NCBI GenBank assembly: GCA_005880525.1
Contig: VBFW01000140.1
Span: 1 to 13,376 of the forward strand
Direction: 5' to 3'
DNA length: 13,376 nt
Source: Chloroflexota bacterium
Lineage (GTDB): Bacteria; Chloroflexota; Dormibacteria; Dormibacterales; Dormibacteraceae
The first letter of the stretch is position 1; every line of letters begins with the position of its first letter. Position numbers and translations under genes: made by a program. Below, piece by piece: positions 6,715-12,582 of the stretch. The notes under the pieces are model-generated. The model was not told where the DNA came from, did not search any database, and saw only the letters and a program-made list of their open reading frames with translations.

Positions 6715-7928
6715 GACCGAGCGGCCATCATGGCCTGGGCGCGCGCGCCGGCAACGTAACCGGGCACTTCATGCGGTCCCTCGAGGCCGGCTATCACGAC
6801 ACGCACCACCGGGAGCTTGAACGCGTCTTTGGTGAGGTCGATGGCTACTACGTGATTCACACCGGCCTCCCGCAGGCGGGTCAACAGCCAGGCGACATCA
6901 TCCTCAAAAGTGTCGGCATCGCAGTCAGGTGCATCGCGAAAGTTGCGCGGTCCCGGCCGCCCGGCGTGAGCACGCAGCTCGTCGAGTACGCCGCCATAGC
7001 GGTGGCGCGCGTAGCTGGCGCGGCCGACGTCATCTCTCGAGCCCGAGATCATCACCAGCCTCGTCTGGGCTGCCTCCGTCAGGGCGCGCAGCAGGGCAAT
7101 CGCGCGCGATGGGTGGCAGCCCGCCCCGGCCGCCGGAGGCAACCAGCGGGTTGGATCGTCAGCAGCATGAAAGATGACGCAATAGAAGGACGCGATGCCG
7201 GTGTCTGTGGTCATGTCCCACGCGCTGACCTCGAGGCCTGCCGCTTCGAACTTGCCGATGACCTCCCTGCAGGCCGCGTCGTCGATCGTGGACAGGTCCA
7301 GCTGCTGAGACTCACGGTCGCCTGGCTGACGGAGCATCCATAGCGAGTTGGCGTCGCGCTCGACGACTTCGCAGATCGCGTGACTGATCGCCTCCAGCAG
7401 ATGGTTGCCGGATGCAAGGCCGTTAGACGAAGCTGCGAAGCATCCGCTGCCGGCCGGCTGGGGCCACGTGTAGTCGGTGTGCACCAGCTCAAAAGGGACG
7501 AATGCCGGCCCGCCGTCCATGAGGTCCCTGCCTTCGCACCAGAGCAGCCGCAAGTTCGGGTGAAACGAGCTTGTCGCCACCGCCGGCCACTGCGAGGGGT
7601 CCACGACTCGCTGGGCGTAACGCAGCTCGTTGAGGCTGCAGTAGCGAAGCGGCAGGGTGATCGTCTCCGCGTGGTAGCTCTCGACGGACTCCATCAGGCC
7701 GGACGCCTTGGCAGCGGCCAGGGTTAGGCCTTTGCCCTGTGCCACCGCCAGCGAGCGCGCGTTGGGTCGGATGACAGTGACGACCGGCACGCCGACCACG
7801 TCCAGGCCTGTGACATTGCCTATCCGCGTGATGCCCATGATCGGCGCCAACCGCCACGCCCGGCGGATGGTCTCTTCAGGCGCCACCGAACGGTGCGTTC
7901 CGGCGCGATAGGCCTTGGCCAGACCCAT
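6711..7928 (-). CDS. YcaO-family ATP-dependent backbone-modifying enzyme (TfuA-associated type)
   Basis: A 405-residue single-domain YcaO protein. The ATP/Mg glutamates are visible: GLMESVESYHAE (Glu80, Glu83, Glu88) after RPNARSLAVAQGKG (54-67), and ASGNHLLEAISHAICEVVER (172-191; Glu179, Glu187, Glu190, Arg191). YcaO enzymes use ATP to activate a backbone amide. With a cyclodehydratase partner they make azolines, with TfuA thioamides. The C-terminus (VVRVVIAGLEGPHEVPGYVA) lacks the proline-rich PxPxP tail of azoline cyclodehydratases and resembles the TfuA-associated group, which fits the neighbour. No E1-like or ocin-ThiF partner is encoded here. It starts 14 bases after the 94-residue ORF and overlaps tfuA by 4 bases. 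The peptide substrate is unknown; the small ORFs just upstream are the first candidates. Confidence 0.92.
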   Translation of the reverse strand: MGLAKAYRAGTHRSVAPEETIRRAWRLAPIMGITRIGNVTGLDVVGVPVVTVIRPNARSLAVAQGKGLTLAAAKASGLMESVESYHAETITLPLRYCSLNELRYAQRVVDPSQWPAVATSSFHPNLRLLWCEGRDLMDGGPAFVPFELVHTDYTWPQPAGSGCFAASSNGLASGNHLLEAISHAICEVVERDANSLWMLRQPGDRESQQLDLSTIDDAACREVIGKFEAAGLEVSAWDMTTDTGIASFYCVIFHAADDPTRWLPPAAGAGCHPSRAIALLRALTEAAQTRLVMISGSRDDVGRASYARHRYGGVLDELRAHAGRPGPRNFRDAPDCDADTFEDDVAWLLTRLREAGVNHVVAIDLTKDAFKLPVVRVVIAGLEGPHEVPGYVAGARAQAMMAARS

Positions 7929-7942
7929 TCAGCGCCAGATCG

Positions 7943-8227
7943 CTAGGGGGACTTTTCCTGCGCAGACCTGCCCAGTTGGTGAGTCTTGCAGTGGAAGATG
8001 CCGAGAGGAGATAGCGGCCCGTACGCGGCGTCGAGCTGTTTGAACAGCGCCTCAGGCAGCGGCGTCGTCATGAACTGCTCGCCCAGTCCTGCGGCGAACG
8101 CCTGGACTCGCTCGGCCAGCTCTCTGTCCTCAATCTCAATCGGCGCGCGATCGTCGTCGCGGAGCCACCAGACTCCGCCTCCGGCTCCCGAGATCAGGAC
8201 TCCAGCGTGGAGCGGTCGGTCTTCCAT
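7943..8227 (-). CDS. 94-residue unknown protein, candidate RiPP precursor or recognition protein
   Basis: An unrecognised small soluble protein. Residues 8-30 (AGVLISGAGGGVWWLRDDDR and on) look like beta strands around a glycine turn. An acidic amphipathic helix follows (31-50, IEIEDRELAERVQAFAAGLG), then a second helical segment (57-69), and a short tail from residue 70 containing PLSPLGIFHCKTHQLGR with Cys80, Thr82, His79 and His83. A folded or helical leader with a short tail is compatible with a precursor, the tail being the core. The alternative is a peptide-binding partner of YcaO. It shows no NHLP or Nif11 leader signature. AGGAGGT (8239-8245) lies 11 bases before the ATG, a consensus-like promoter lies just upstream, and ycaO begins 14 bases after the stop. 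It is thus the first gene of the ycaO-tfuA unit. The function is inferred from position only. Confidence 0.7.
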   Translation of the reverse strand: MEDRPLHAGVLISGAGGGVWWLRDDDRAPIEIEDRELAERVQAFAAGLGEQFMTTPLPEALFKQLDAAYGPLSPLGIFHCKTHQLGRSAQEKSP

Positions 8228-8238
8228 TGCTCGTCTTC

Positions 8239-8245
8239 ACCTCCT
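8239..8245 (-). promoter_or_regulatory. Strong Shine-Dalgarno of the 94-residue ORF
   Basis: AGGAGGT on the minus strand, 11 bases before the ATG at 8227. Most genes in the window lack a clear ribosome-binding site, so this marks the small ORF as a well-translated gene and supports the chosen start. Confidence 0.75.
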
Positions 8246-8287
8246 GCTCGATGCAAGCCGGATGCCGCCTCAACAGCGCGTGGCCGA

Positions 8288-8315
8288 ATTGTATTCGCGC
8301 GGTGCCGTCAGTCAA
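8288..8315 (-). promoter_or_regulatory. Sigma70-type promoter for the 94-aa ORF-ycaO-tfuA-cyclase unit
   Basis: On the minus strand TTGACT (8310-8315) and TACAAT (8288-8293) are separated by 16 bases; each hexamer differs from consensus at one position. The predicted start of transcription is near 8281, giving an untranslated leader of about 54 bases that carries the AGGAGGT site. The -35 box overlaps the last codons and stop of the 45-residue ORF, so that ORF would not be on transcripts from this promoter. It is the best promoter match I see in the window. Confidence 0.65.
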
Positions 8316-8445
8316 GCCAGGCGAATTCGCACTCGAGCACGAACCGCAGCAGCTCGACGAGCTGGTGGTGCAGCGGGCGGTTTTCCTCCCGCGCCGCTCG
8401 GACCTGGGCCATCCTGCGCACGTAGTCGTGGTAGTTGTCGCTCAT
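8308..8445 (-). CDS. 45-residue peptide with a perfect Shine-Dalgarno, upstream of the ycaO unit
   Basis: The product begins MSDNYHDYVRRMAQVRAARE and ends LECEFAWLD. It is strongly charged and predicted mostly helical, with one Cys (39) and a short aromatic, acidic tail. The ATG at 8445 is chosen because AAAGGAGGT (8456-8464), a nine-base match to the anti-Shine-Dalgarno, stands 10 bases before it. A farther in-frame ATG at 8508 has nothing comparable and would put this site inside the gene. Its size, position and strong initiation signal make it a candidate precursor peptide or small accessory protein for the YcaO/TfuA pair, but I recognise no family. It is separated from the Crp/Fnr stop by 87 bases and from the 94-residue ORF by 80 bases. 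Confidence 0.6.
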   Translation of the reverse strand: MSDNYHDYVRRMAQVRAAREENRPLHHQLVELLRFVLECEFAWLD

Positions 8446-8455
8446 CTCTCTCCCG

Positions 8456-8464
8456 ACCTCCTTT
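8456..8464 (-). promoter_or_regulatory. Perfect Shine-Dalgarno of the 45-residue ORF
   Basis: AAAGGAGGT on the minus strand with a 10-base spacer to the ATG at 8445. This site decides the start and argues strongly that this short frame is translated. Confidence 0.8.
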
Positions 8465-8532
8465 GACGGCCAGCATGGCGACGGAAGAGCGCGCGGCCTA
8501 TGCCGCACATCACGCGCCGATTGTGCTGTTCG

Positions 8533-9201
8533 TCACTCCCCACGCCGCCGCAGCTCGTCAGGCCGCAGCAACGTGATTCGGCCACGGTCGAGGCTGATGT
8601 AGCCGAGCGAGGCAAAGCGCGAGAGAGCCCGGTTGACGTTCTCGCGGCTGGCCCCCACCAGGCCGGCGAGCGTCGACTGCGACAGAGCGAAGGTGCTCTG
8701 CGTCCCGGCCAGGTCGAGCAGCTTGCGGGCGACGCGCCCGGGGATGTCGCGAACAGCAAGGTCGACGAAAGCCTCGTCCTTGGTGCGGATGTAGGAGGTC
8801 AGCACGTTGACCACGCCCCACATCGCTGAGGGGTGGGCGGTCAGGAACCGCACCAGCTCCGGTCTGTGGATGACCAGGCATTCGGCCTCGGAGAGCGCAC
8901 GGGCGTCCGCGCTTCGGGACGCACCTTCTTCCAGGGCGCCGAGCTCGTCGAGCGCGTCGCCCGGGCCGAGGACCGCGAACACCACGTCGCTGCCGGACTC
9001 TGTCGCCCGCGAGATTTTCACCTCGCCGCTCGCGACGATCAGGAGGTGGTCGGCCGGGTCGCCCTCGCGGAAGAGGTACGAGTCGGCAGGGTACTTCCGC
9101 CAGCGCGATTCCTTCAGCAAGGAAGCCAGATCTTCAGCGGAGGCGCGGTCGAAGAGGCGCGACCGGCGCAGGACCGCCAGCGCCTCCTCCGGTTGCTTCA
9201 T
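8533..9201 (-). CDS. Crp/Fnr-family transcription regulator with a CRP-like cAMP pocket
   Basis: A 222-residue protein with an N-terminal cyclic-nucleotide-binding beta-barrel (about 15-110), a dimerisation helix (about 125-150) and a C-terminal winged helix (about 165-215; LSQSTLAGLVGASRENVNRA as helix-turn-helix). The phosphate-binding cassette DELGALEEGASRSADARA closely follows E. coli CRP. Glu86, Arg96 and Ser97 occupy the places of CRP Glu72, Arg82 and Ser83 with identical spacing, so cAMP binding is likely. There is a single Cys (108), so it is not an Fe-S oxygen sensor of FNR type. It is divergent from cydAB, with 73 bases between the starts, and lies upstream of the small-ORF/ycaO/tfuA/cyclase block on the same strand, so either or both may be targets. 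The ATG at 9201 gives the normal family length. Confidence 0.9.
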   Translation of the reverse strand: MKQPEEALAVLRRSRLFDRASAEDLASLLKESRWRKYPADSYLFREGDPADHLLIVASGEVKISRATESGSDVVFAVLGPGDALDELGALEEGASRSADARALSEAECLVIHRPELVRFLTAHPSAMWGVVNVLTSYIRTKDEAFVDLAVRDIPGRVARKLLDLAGTQSTFALSQSTLAGLVGASRENVNRALSRFASLGYISLDRGRITLLRPDELRRRGE

Positions 9202-9210
9202 GCGGCGTAC

Positions 9211-9239
9211 ATCATCCGCAAACGTCTCCGCCGTGTCAG
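9211..9239 (-). promoter_or_regulatory. Possible promoter of the Crp/Fnr gene
   Basis: On the minus strand CTGACA (9234-9239) and GATGAT (9211-9216) are 17 bases apart, matching consensus at five and four positions. The -10 box ends only 9 bases before the ATG, which would give a nearly leaderless transcript. This is a weak call from sequence alone. Confidence 0.35.
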
Positions 9240-9259
9240 GGCGTCGCCGATCGGTTCGG

Positions 9260-9268
9260 TGCTAGCTT
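9260..9268 (+). promoter_or_regulatory. Possible extended -10 element of cydA
   Basis: TGCTAGCTT reads as an extended -10 (TGn followed by TAnnnT) ending 6 bases before the GTG of cydA. Transcription would then begin at or next to the start codon. The absence of any Shine-Dalgarno before that GTG agrees with a leaderless mRNA. No convincing -35 hexamer is seen. Confidence 0.35.
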
Positions 9269-9274
9269 TCGATC

Positions 9275-10660
9275 GTGGCTGCCCTCTGGCTGGCCGGCGA
9301 GGCGCTGCTGCCCAGCCGCATCCAGATGGCGTTCACGCTCGCGTCGCACATCCTCCTCGTGCCCCTCGGCGTGGCGATGCCGACGCTGACGCTCCTGATG
9401 GAGGGCATCGGCATCTGGCGCAAGGACCCCATCGCGCTGAAGATCGCGCGGCGGTGGTCGGTGGTCATGGCCGTGCAGTTCGCCGTCGGCGCCGTGACCG
9501 GGACGATCCTCTCCTTCGAGTTCGGCATCTTGTGGCCGCGCATGATGGGCCGCTTCGGCGCGGCGTTCGGCCTGGGCTTCGCGATCGAAGGGCTCGCCTT
9601 CTTCATGGAGGCGATCTTCATCAGCATCTACCTGTACGGCTGGAAGCGCCTTTCGCCGCGGGCGCATTTCCTCACGGGACTCGCGCTCCCGCCCGCCGGT
9701 CTGCTCGGTGCTTTCGGCGTGCTGGCGGCCAACTCCTGGATGAACACGCCGGGCGGGGTGACGATCGATGCGGGCCGGCTGGTCAGCGTCGACGCCATGG
9801 CCGCGCTCTTCACGCCGGCGCTCACCTACGAGTTCTGGCATTTCCTGCTCGCGATCTACATCACCGCGGGATTCGTGATCGCGTCGGTGTACGCGGTCGC
9901 CTGGCTGCGAGGCCGGCGGGATCACTACCAGCGGCTGGCGTTCGCGGTCCCTTTCACGGTCGCCGCCGCGCTGACGCCGGTGCAGCTCGTCGTCGGGGAC
10001 CTGGCCGCGCGAGCGCTCGTGCAAGACCAACCCGCCAAGTTCGCCGCGATGGAGATCACCTGGACGACGCGCGATCACAACCCCGAGGTCGTCGGCGGCC
10101 TACTCGACAGCTCGGGCGCGATCCACCTCGGGGTCGAGCTCCCGTCGCTCGACTCGGTCCTGGTCGGCTACTCGCCGAACGCGGTGATCCGCGGGCTAAC
10201 CTCGTTCGCGCCCGAAGCGCGGCCGAACATCGTCGAGAGCAACATCACCCATCTCGCGTTCGACCTGATGGTCGGGCTCGGGAGCGTCGGCGCCGCACTT
10301 TCGGCGTGGTTCCTGTGGATCCTTGCACGCCGGCGCAAGCTGCCCGACAGCGTCTTGTTCTACAGGCTGGCCGCGCTCGCCGGCATCGGGTCGTACCTGG
10401 CAGTCGAGTCCGGATGGGTGACCACCGAGGTCGGGCGGCAGCCGTGGATCGTCTACGGCGTCATGCGCGTCTCCGACGCCGTGACCGGCGCGCCCGCCGC
10501 GTTCGTGTGGACGATGCTCTCGGTCCTCGTCGTCGTGTATGCGCTGATCGCGTACTTCTTCATCATGCTGCTGCTGAAGCTCGCGGCGAGGTGGCGGCGC
10601 GAGGACGCGACCGAGACGCAAGAGCCGGAGATTCGCGTCCCCTACGGACCGCGGTCATGA
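9275..10660 (+). CDS. cydA: Cytochrome bd ubiquinol oxidase subunit I
   Basis: A 461-residue polytopic inner-membrane protein. With CydB it oxidises quinol and reduces oxygen to water using hemes b558, b595 and d. His25 (LASHILLVPLGV) and His189 (EFWHFLLA) fit the axial His ligands, and Met332 (FDLMVGLG) fits the Met ligand of b558. Glu105 and Glu112 (AIEGLAFFMEA) are the conserved membrane acids. GWVTTEVGRQPW near the C-terminus is the family signature. The loop between the two quinol-side helices is short, so this is the short-Q-loop type rather than the E. coli long-loop type. The GTG start is chosen because the expected first helix follows at once; no Shine-Dalgarno is seen. The stop overlaps the cydB start (ATGA at 10657-10660). 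Divergent from the Crp/Fnr regulator. Confidence 0.93.
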   Translation: MAALWLAGEALLPSRIQMAFTLASHILLVPLGVAMPTLTLLMEGIGIWRKDPIALKIARRWSVVMAVQFAVGAVTGTILSFEFGILWPRMMGRFGAAFGLGFAIEGLAFFMEAIFISIYLYGWKRLSPRAHFLTGLALPPAGLLGAFGVLAANSWMNTPGGVTIDAGRLVSVDAMAALFTPALTYEFWHFLLAIYITAGFVIASVYAVAWLRGRRDHYQRLAFAVPFTVAAALTPVQLVVGDLAARALVQDQPAKFAAMEITWTTRDHNPEVVGGLLDSSGAIHLGVELPSLDSVLVGYSPNAVIRGLTSFAPEARPNIVESNITHLAFDLMVGLGSVGAALSAWFLWILARRRKLPDSVLFYRLAALAGIGSYLAVESGWVTTEVGRQPWIVYGVMRVSDAVTGAPAAFVWTMLSVLVVVYALIAYFFIMLLLKLAARWRREDATETQEPEIRVPYGPRS

Positions 10661-11667
10661 CCGCCTTGCTTCCCAACGTGATCGCGCTGGTGCTGCTGCT
10701 CGGCATCACCGCCTACAGCACCGCCGGCGGAGTGGATTTCGGAGCAGGCATCTGGGATCTGCTCGCGGGCAACAGCCCGACCGGCCGCCAAGCACGCCAC
10801 CTAATCGACCTGGCGATGGCGCCGGTCTGGGAGGTCAACAACGTGTGGCTCGTGCTGAGCATCGTCGTGTGTTGGACGGGCTTCCCCCTTCTGTTCCAGT
10901 CGGCCTTCGCCAGCCTGTACCTGCTGTTCGCGCTCGCGCTCATCGGCCTGATCCTGCGCGGGGCATTCTTTGCATTCCGCCACATCGCGGAGGATCCGCG
11001 CACGCATCGTGCGGCCGACCTCGTCTTCGGCATCTCGTCGATCCTCACGCCGTTTTTCTTCGCGGCCTGCCTCGGCGCGATCGCGTCCGGCCGGGTCGGC
11101 TTGCTCGAGCCGAGCCGCTCGGTTTGGGAGGTCTGGTTCAGCCCGATGTCAGTCGGGTTCGGCCTCGTATCGGTGGCAGCCACGGCATTCAGCGGAGCCT
11201 CGTTCCTGGTCGGCGACGCGCGGCGACTGGGCGATGAAAAGATGGCCGGCTACTTTCGCCAGCGGGCGGTTATCGCGGCGGTGGTCCTCATCGCGACGGG
11301 CACCGCCACGCTGGTCGCAATCGGCGTTCAGAGTCCAACCCTCTTCCGATCGATGCTGGCGGGCCCCGGCCTGCCCTTCGCGCTGGTCACGATGCTCACC
11401 ACGCCGCTGGTCGCATTCCTGCTGTGGCGCGGCATCTTCCGCTTCTACCGCCTGCTTACCGTGGCGGCGGTCGGATCCATGGTTTTCGCGTGGGCGTTCG
11501 CCCAGACGCCGTACCTGCTGCCGGGAGAGCTCACCATCTCGCAGGCCATCGCGCCGTTCGCAACGCAGGTCTTGCTGCTCGTCGTCACGGCCTGCCTGTT
11601 GCTCGTGATCGCGCCCGCCCTTGGGCTGCTCATCTACCTCGACCAGCGCACCAAGCTCGTCGAGTAG
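10657..11667 (+). CDS. cydB: Cytochrome bd ubiquinol oxidase subunit II
   Basis: A 336-residue membrane protein of about eight or nine hydrophobic helices, the usual length. The N-terminus TALLPNVIALVLLLGITAYS followed by TAGGVDFGAGIWDLLAG is the CydB start, and APVWEVNNVWLV, then LRGAFFAFRHIAED, are further family motifs. It forms the heterodimer with CydA and stabilises the heme sites. The ATG overlaps the cydA stop by four bases, so the two are translationally coupled. No cydX-like small subunit and no cydDC exporter follow; the next gene, an unrelated propeller, begins 12 bases later on the same strand and may be co-transcribed. Confidence 0.93.
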   Translation: MTALLPNVIALVLLLGITAYSTAGGVDFGAGIWDLLAGNSPTGRQARHLIDLAMAPVWEVNNVWLVLSIVVCWTGFPLLFQSAFASLYLLFALALIGLILRGAFFAFRHIAEDPRTHRAADLVFGISSILTPFFFAACLGAIASGRVGLLEPSRSVWEVWFSPMSVGFGLVSVAATAFSGASFLVGDARRLGDEKMAGYFRQRAVIAAVVLIATGTATLVAIGVQSPTLFRSMLAGPGLPFALVTMLTTPLVAFLLWRGIFRFYRLLTVAAVGSMVFAWAFAQTPYLLPGELTISQAIAPFATQVLLLVVTACLLLVIAPALGLLIYLDQRTKLVE

Positions 11668-11679
11668 CGTTATCGCGAG

Positions 11680-12582
11680 GTGGCCGAGGTCCTGGTCGGA
11701 ACCAAAGATGGGCTGCATCGATACGACCTGTCCACAGGCAACCACCGCATCGAGCACGAGGGACGCGCGATCACGCACGTAGCGTTGGAAGGCTGGGAGC
11801 TGTGGGCCATCCTCGACGGTCGCGAGATCGTGCACACCGCGGGCGTCGATTGGTGGTTCAGCGTCTCTCGGCTGAGCGGCCTGCAGGCCACGTGCGTCGC
11901 GGACACGCGCGCGGGGGTGATCGTCGGCACGTCGAGCGCGCACCTCTGCCGCATCGCCGGAGAGGGCGTCGAGCGGCTTGATTCGTTCGAGCGCGCGCCT
12001 GGCCGCAAGGACTGGTTTACGCCGTGGGGTGGCCCGCCCGACACGCGCTCGCTGACAGAGGATGGCGACACGGTCTACGTGAACGTCCACGTTGGCGGCA
12101 TCCTTCGCTCGCACGACCACGGCGAGTCGTGGCAGCCCACTATCGAGATCGAGGCGGATGTGCACCAGGTGACCACGGGGCACGGCAACGTTTACGCGGC
12201 GGGCGGCGCGGGGCTCAGTGTCAGCGGCGATAAGGGCACGACCTGGGCCACATCTGACGAAGGCCTGCACGCGTCGTACTGCCGGGCGGTCGCGGTGTGC
12301 GGCGACATGATCCTGCTGACCGCGTCGACTGGACCGCGCGGCGGGCGGAGCGCCGTTTATCGCGGACCAATCGATGCAAGCTCGTTCGAGCGATGCGATG
12401 GCGGCCTTCCCGGATGGTTCGGGCACAACATCGACACCTACTGCCTCGACGCGAAGCCCGACGGTTCGCTCGCGGCTTTCGGCACTGAGGATGGGCGGCT
12501 GTTCACCTCGACCGACCAGGGCCGATCGTGGTCACAGCTGGCGAAAGGCCTCTCCGAGATCCGCCGGGTGCTGGTTACCTAG
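11680..12582 (+). CDS. BNR/Asp-box beta-propeller protein
   Basis: A 300-residue protein made of repeated beta-sheet blades. Three Asp-box motifs (S-x-D-x-G-x-x-W) are visible: SHDHGESW at 144-151, SGDKGTTW at 182-189 and STDQGRSW at 277-284. They are the mark of sialidase/sortilin/Ycf48-like propellers. The N-terminus (AEVLVGTKDGLHRYD) starts directly with a blade, and no signal peptide is seen, so it is probably cytoplasmic. No sialidase catalytic arginine triad or Tyr/Glu pair can be assigned, so an enzymatic call is not warranted; binding or scaffold roles are more likely. The GTG start lies 12 bases after cydB without a clear Shine-Dalgarno. Its stop shares CTAG with the stop of the convergent MFS gene. 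Confidence 0.78.
   Translation: MAEVLVGTKDGLHRYDLSTGNHRIEHEGRAITHVALEGWELWAILDGREIVHTAGVDWWFSVSRLSGLQATCVADTRAGVIVGTSSAHLCRIAGEGVERLDSFERAPGRKDWFTPWGGPPDTRSLTEDGDTVYVNVHVGGILRSHDHGESWQPTIEIEADVHQVTTGHGNVYAAGGAGLSVSGDKGTTWATSDEGLHASYCRAVAVCGDMILLTASTGPRGGRSAVYRGPIDASSFERCDGGLPGWFGHNIDTYCLDAKPDGSLAAFGTEDGRLFTSTDQGRSWSQLAKGLSEIRRVLVT

Noticed and set aside
6711..7928. Azoline-forming (TOMM) cyclodehydratase
   Set aside because: No E1-like/ocin-ThiF partner or flavin dehydrogenase nearby, no PxPxP C-terminus, and TfuA is the direct neighbour, which favours thioamidation.
8446..8508. Farther ATG extending the 45-residue ORF to 66 residues
   Set aside because: It would bury the perfect AAAGGAGGT site within the coding region and has no comparable site of its own.
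8533..9201. FNR-type oxygen-sensing regulator
   Set aside because: Only one cysteine is present, so an Fe-S cluster of the FNR kind cannot form, and the CRP cAMP-binding cassette is well kept.
8833..10656. Long plus-strand open frame running antisense to the Crp/Fnr gene and out of frame through cydA, joined to cydB
   Set aside because: The translation is Arg/Gly/Ala-rich with no domain. cydA in another frame carries every expected motif; only the part from the ATG at 10657 (cydB) is real. Such frames arise from high GC.
11680..12582. Sialidase or neuraminidase
   Set aside because: Three Asp boxes are present, but the catalytic arginine triad and Tyr/Glu pair cannot be assigned, and there is no signal peptide.
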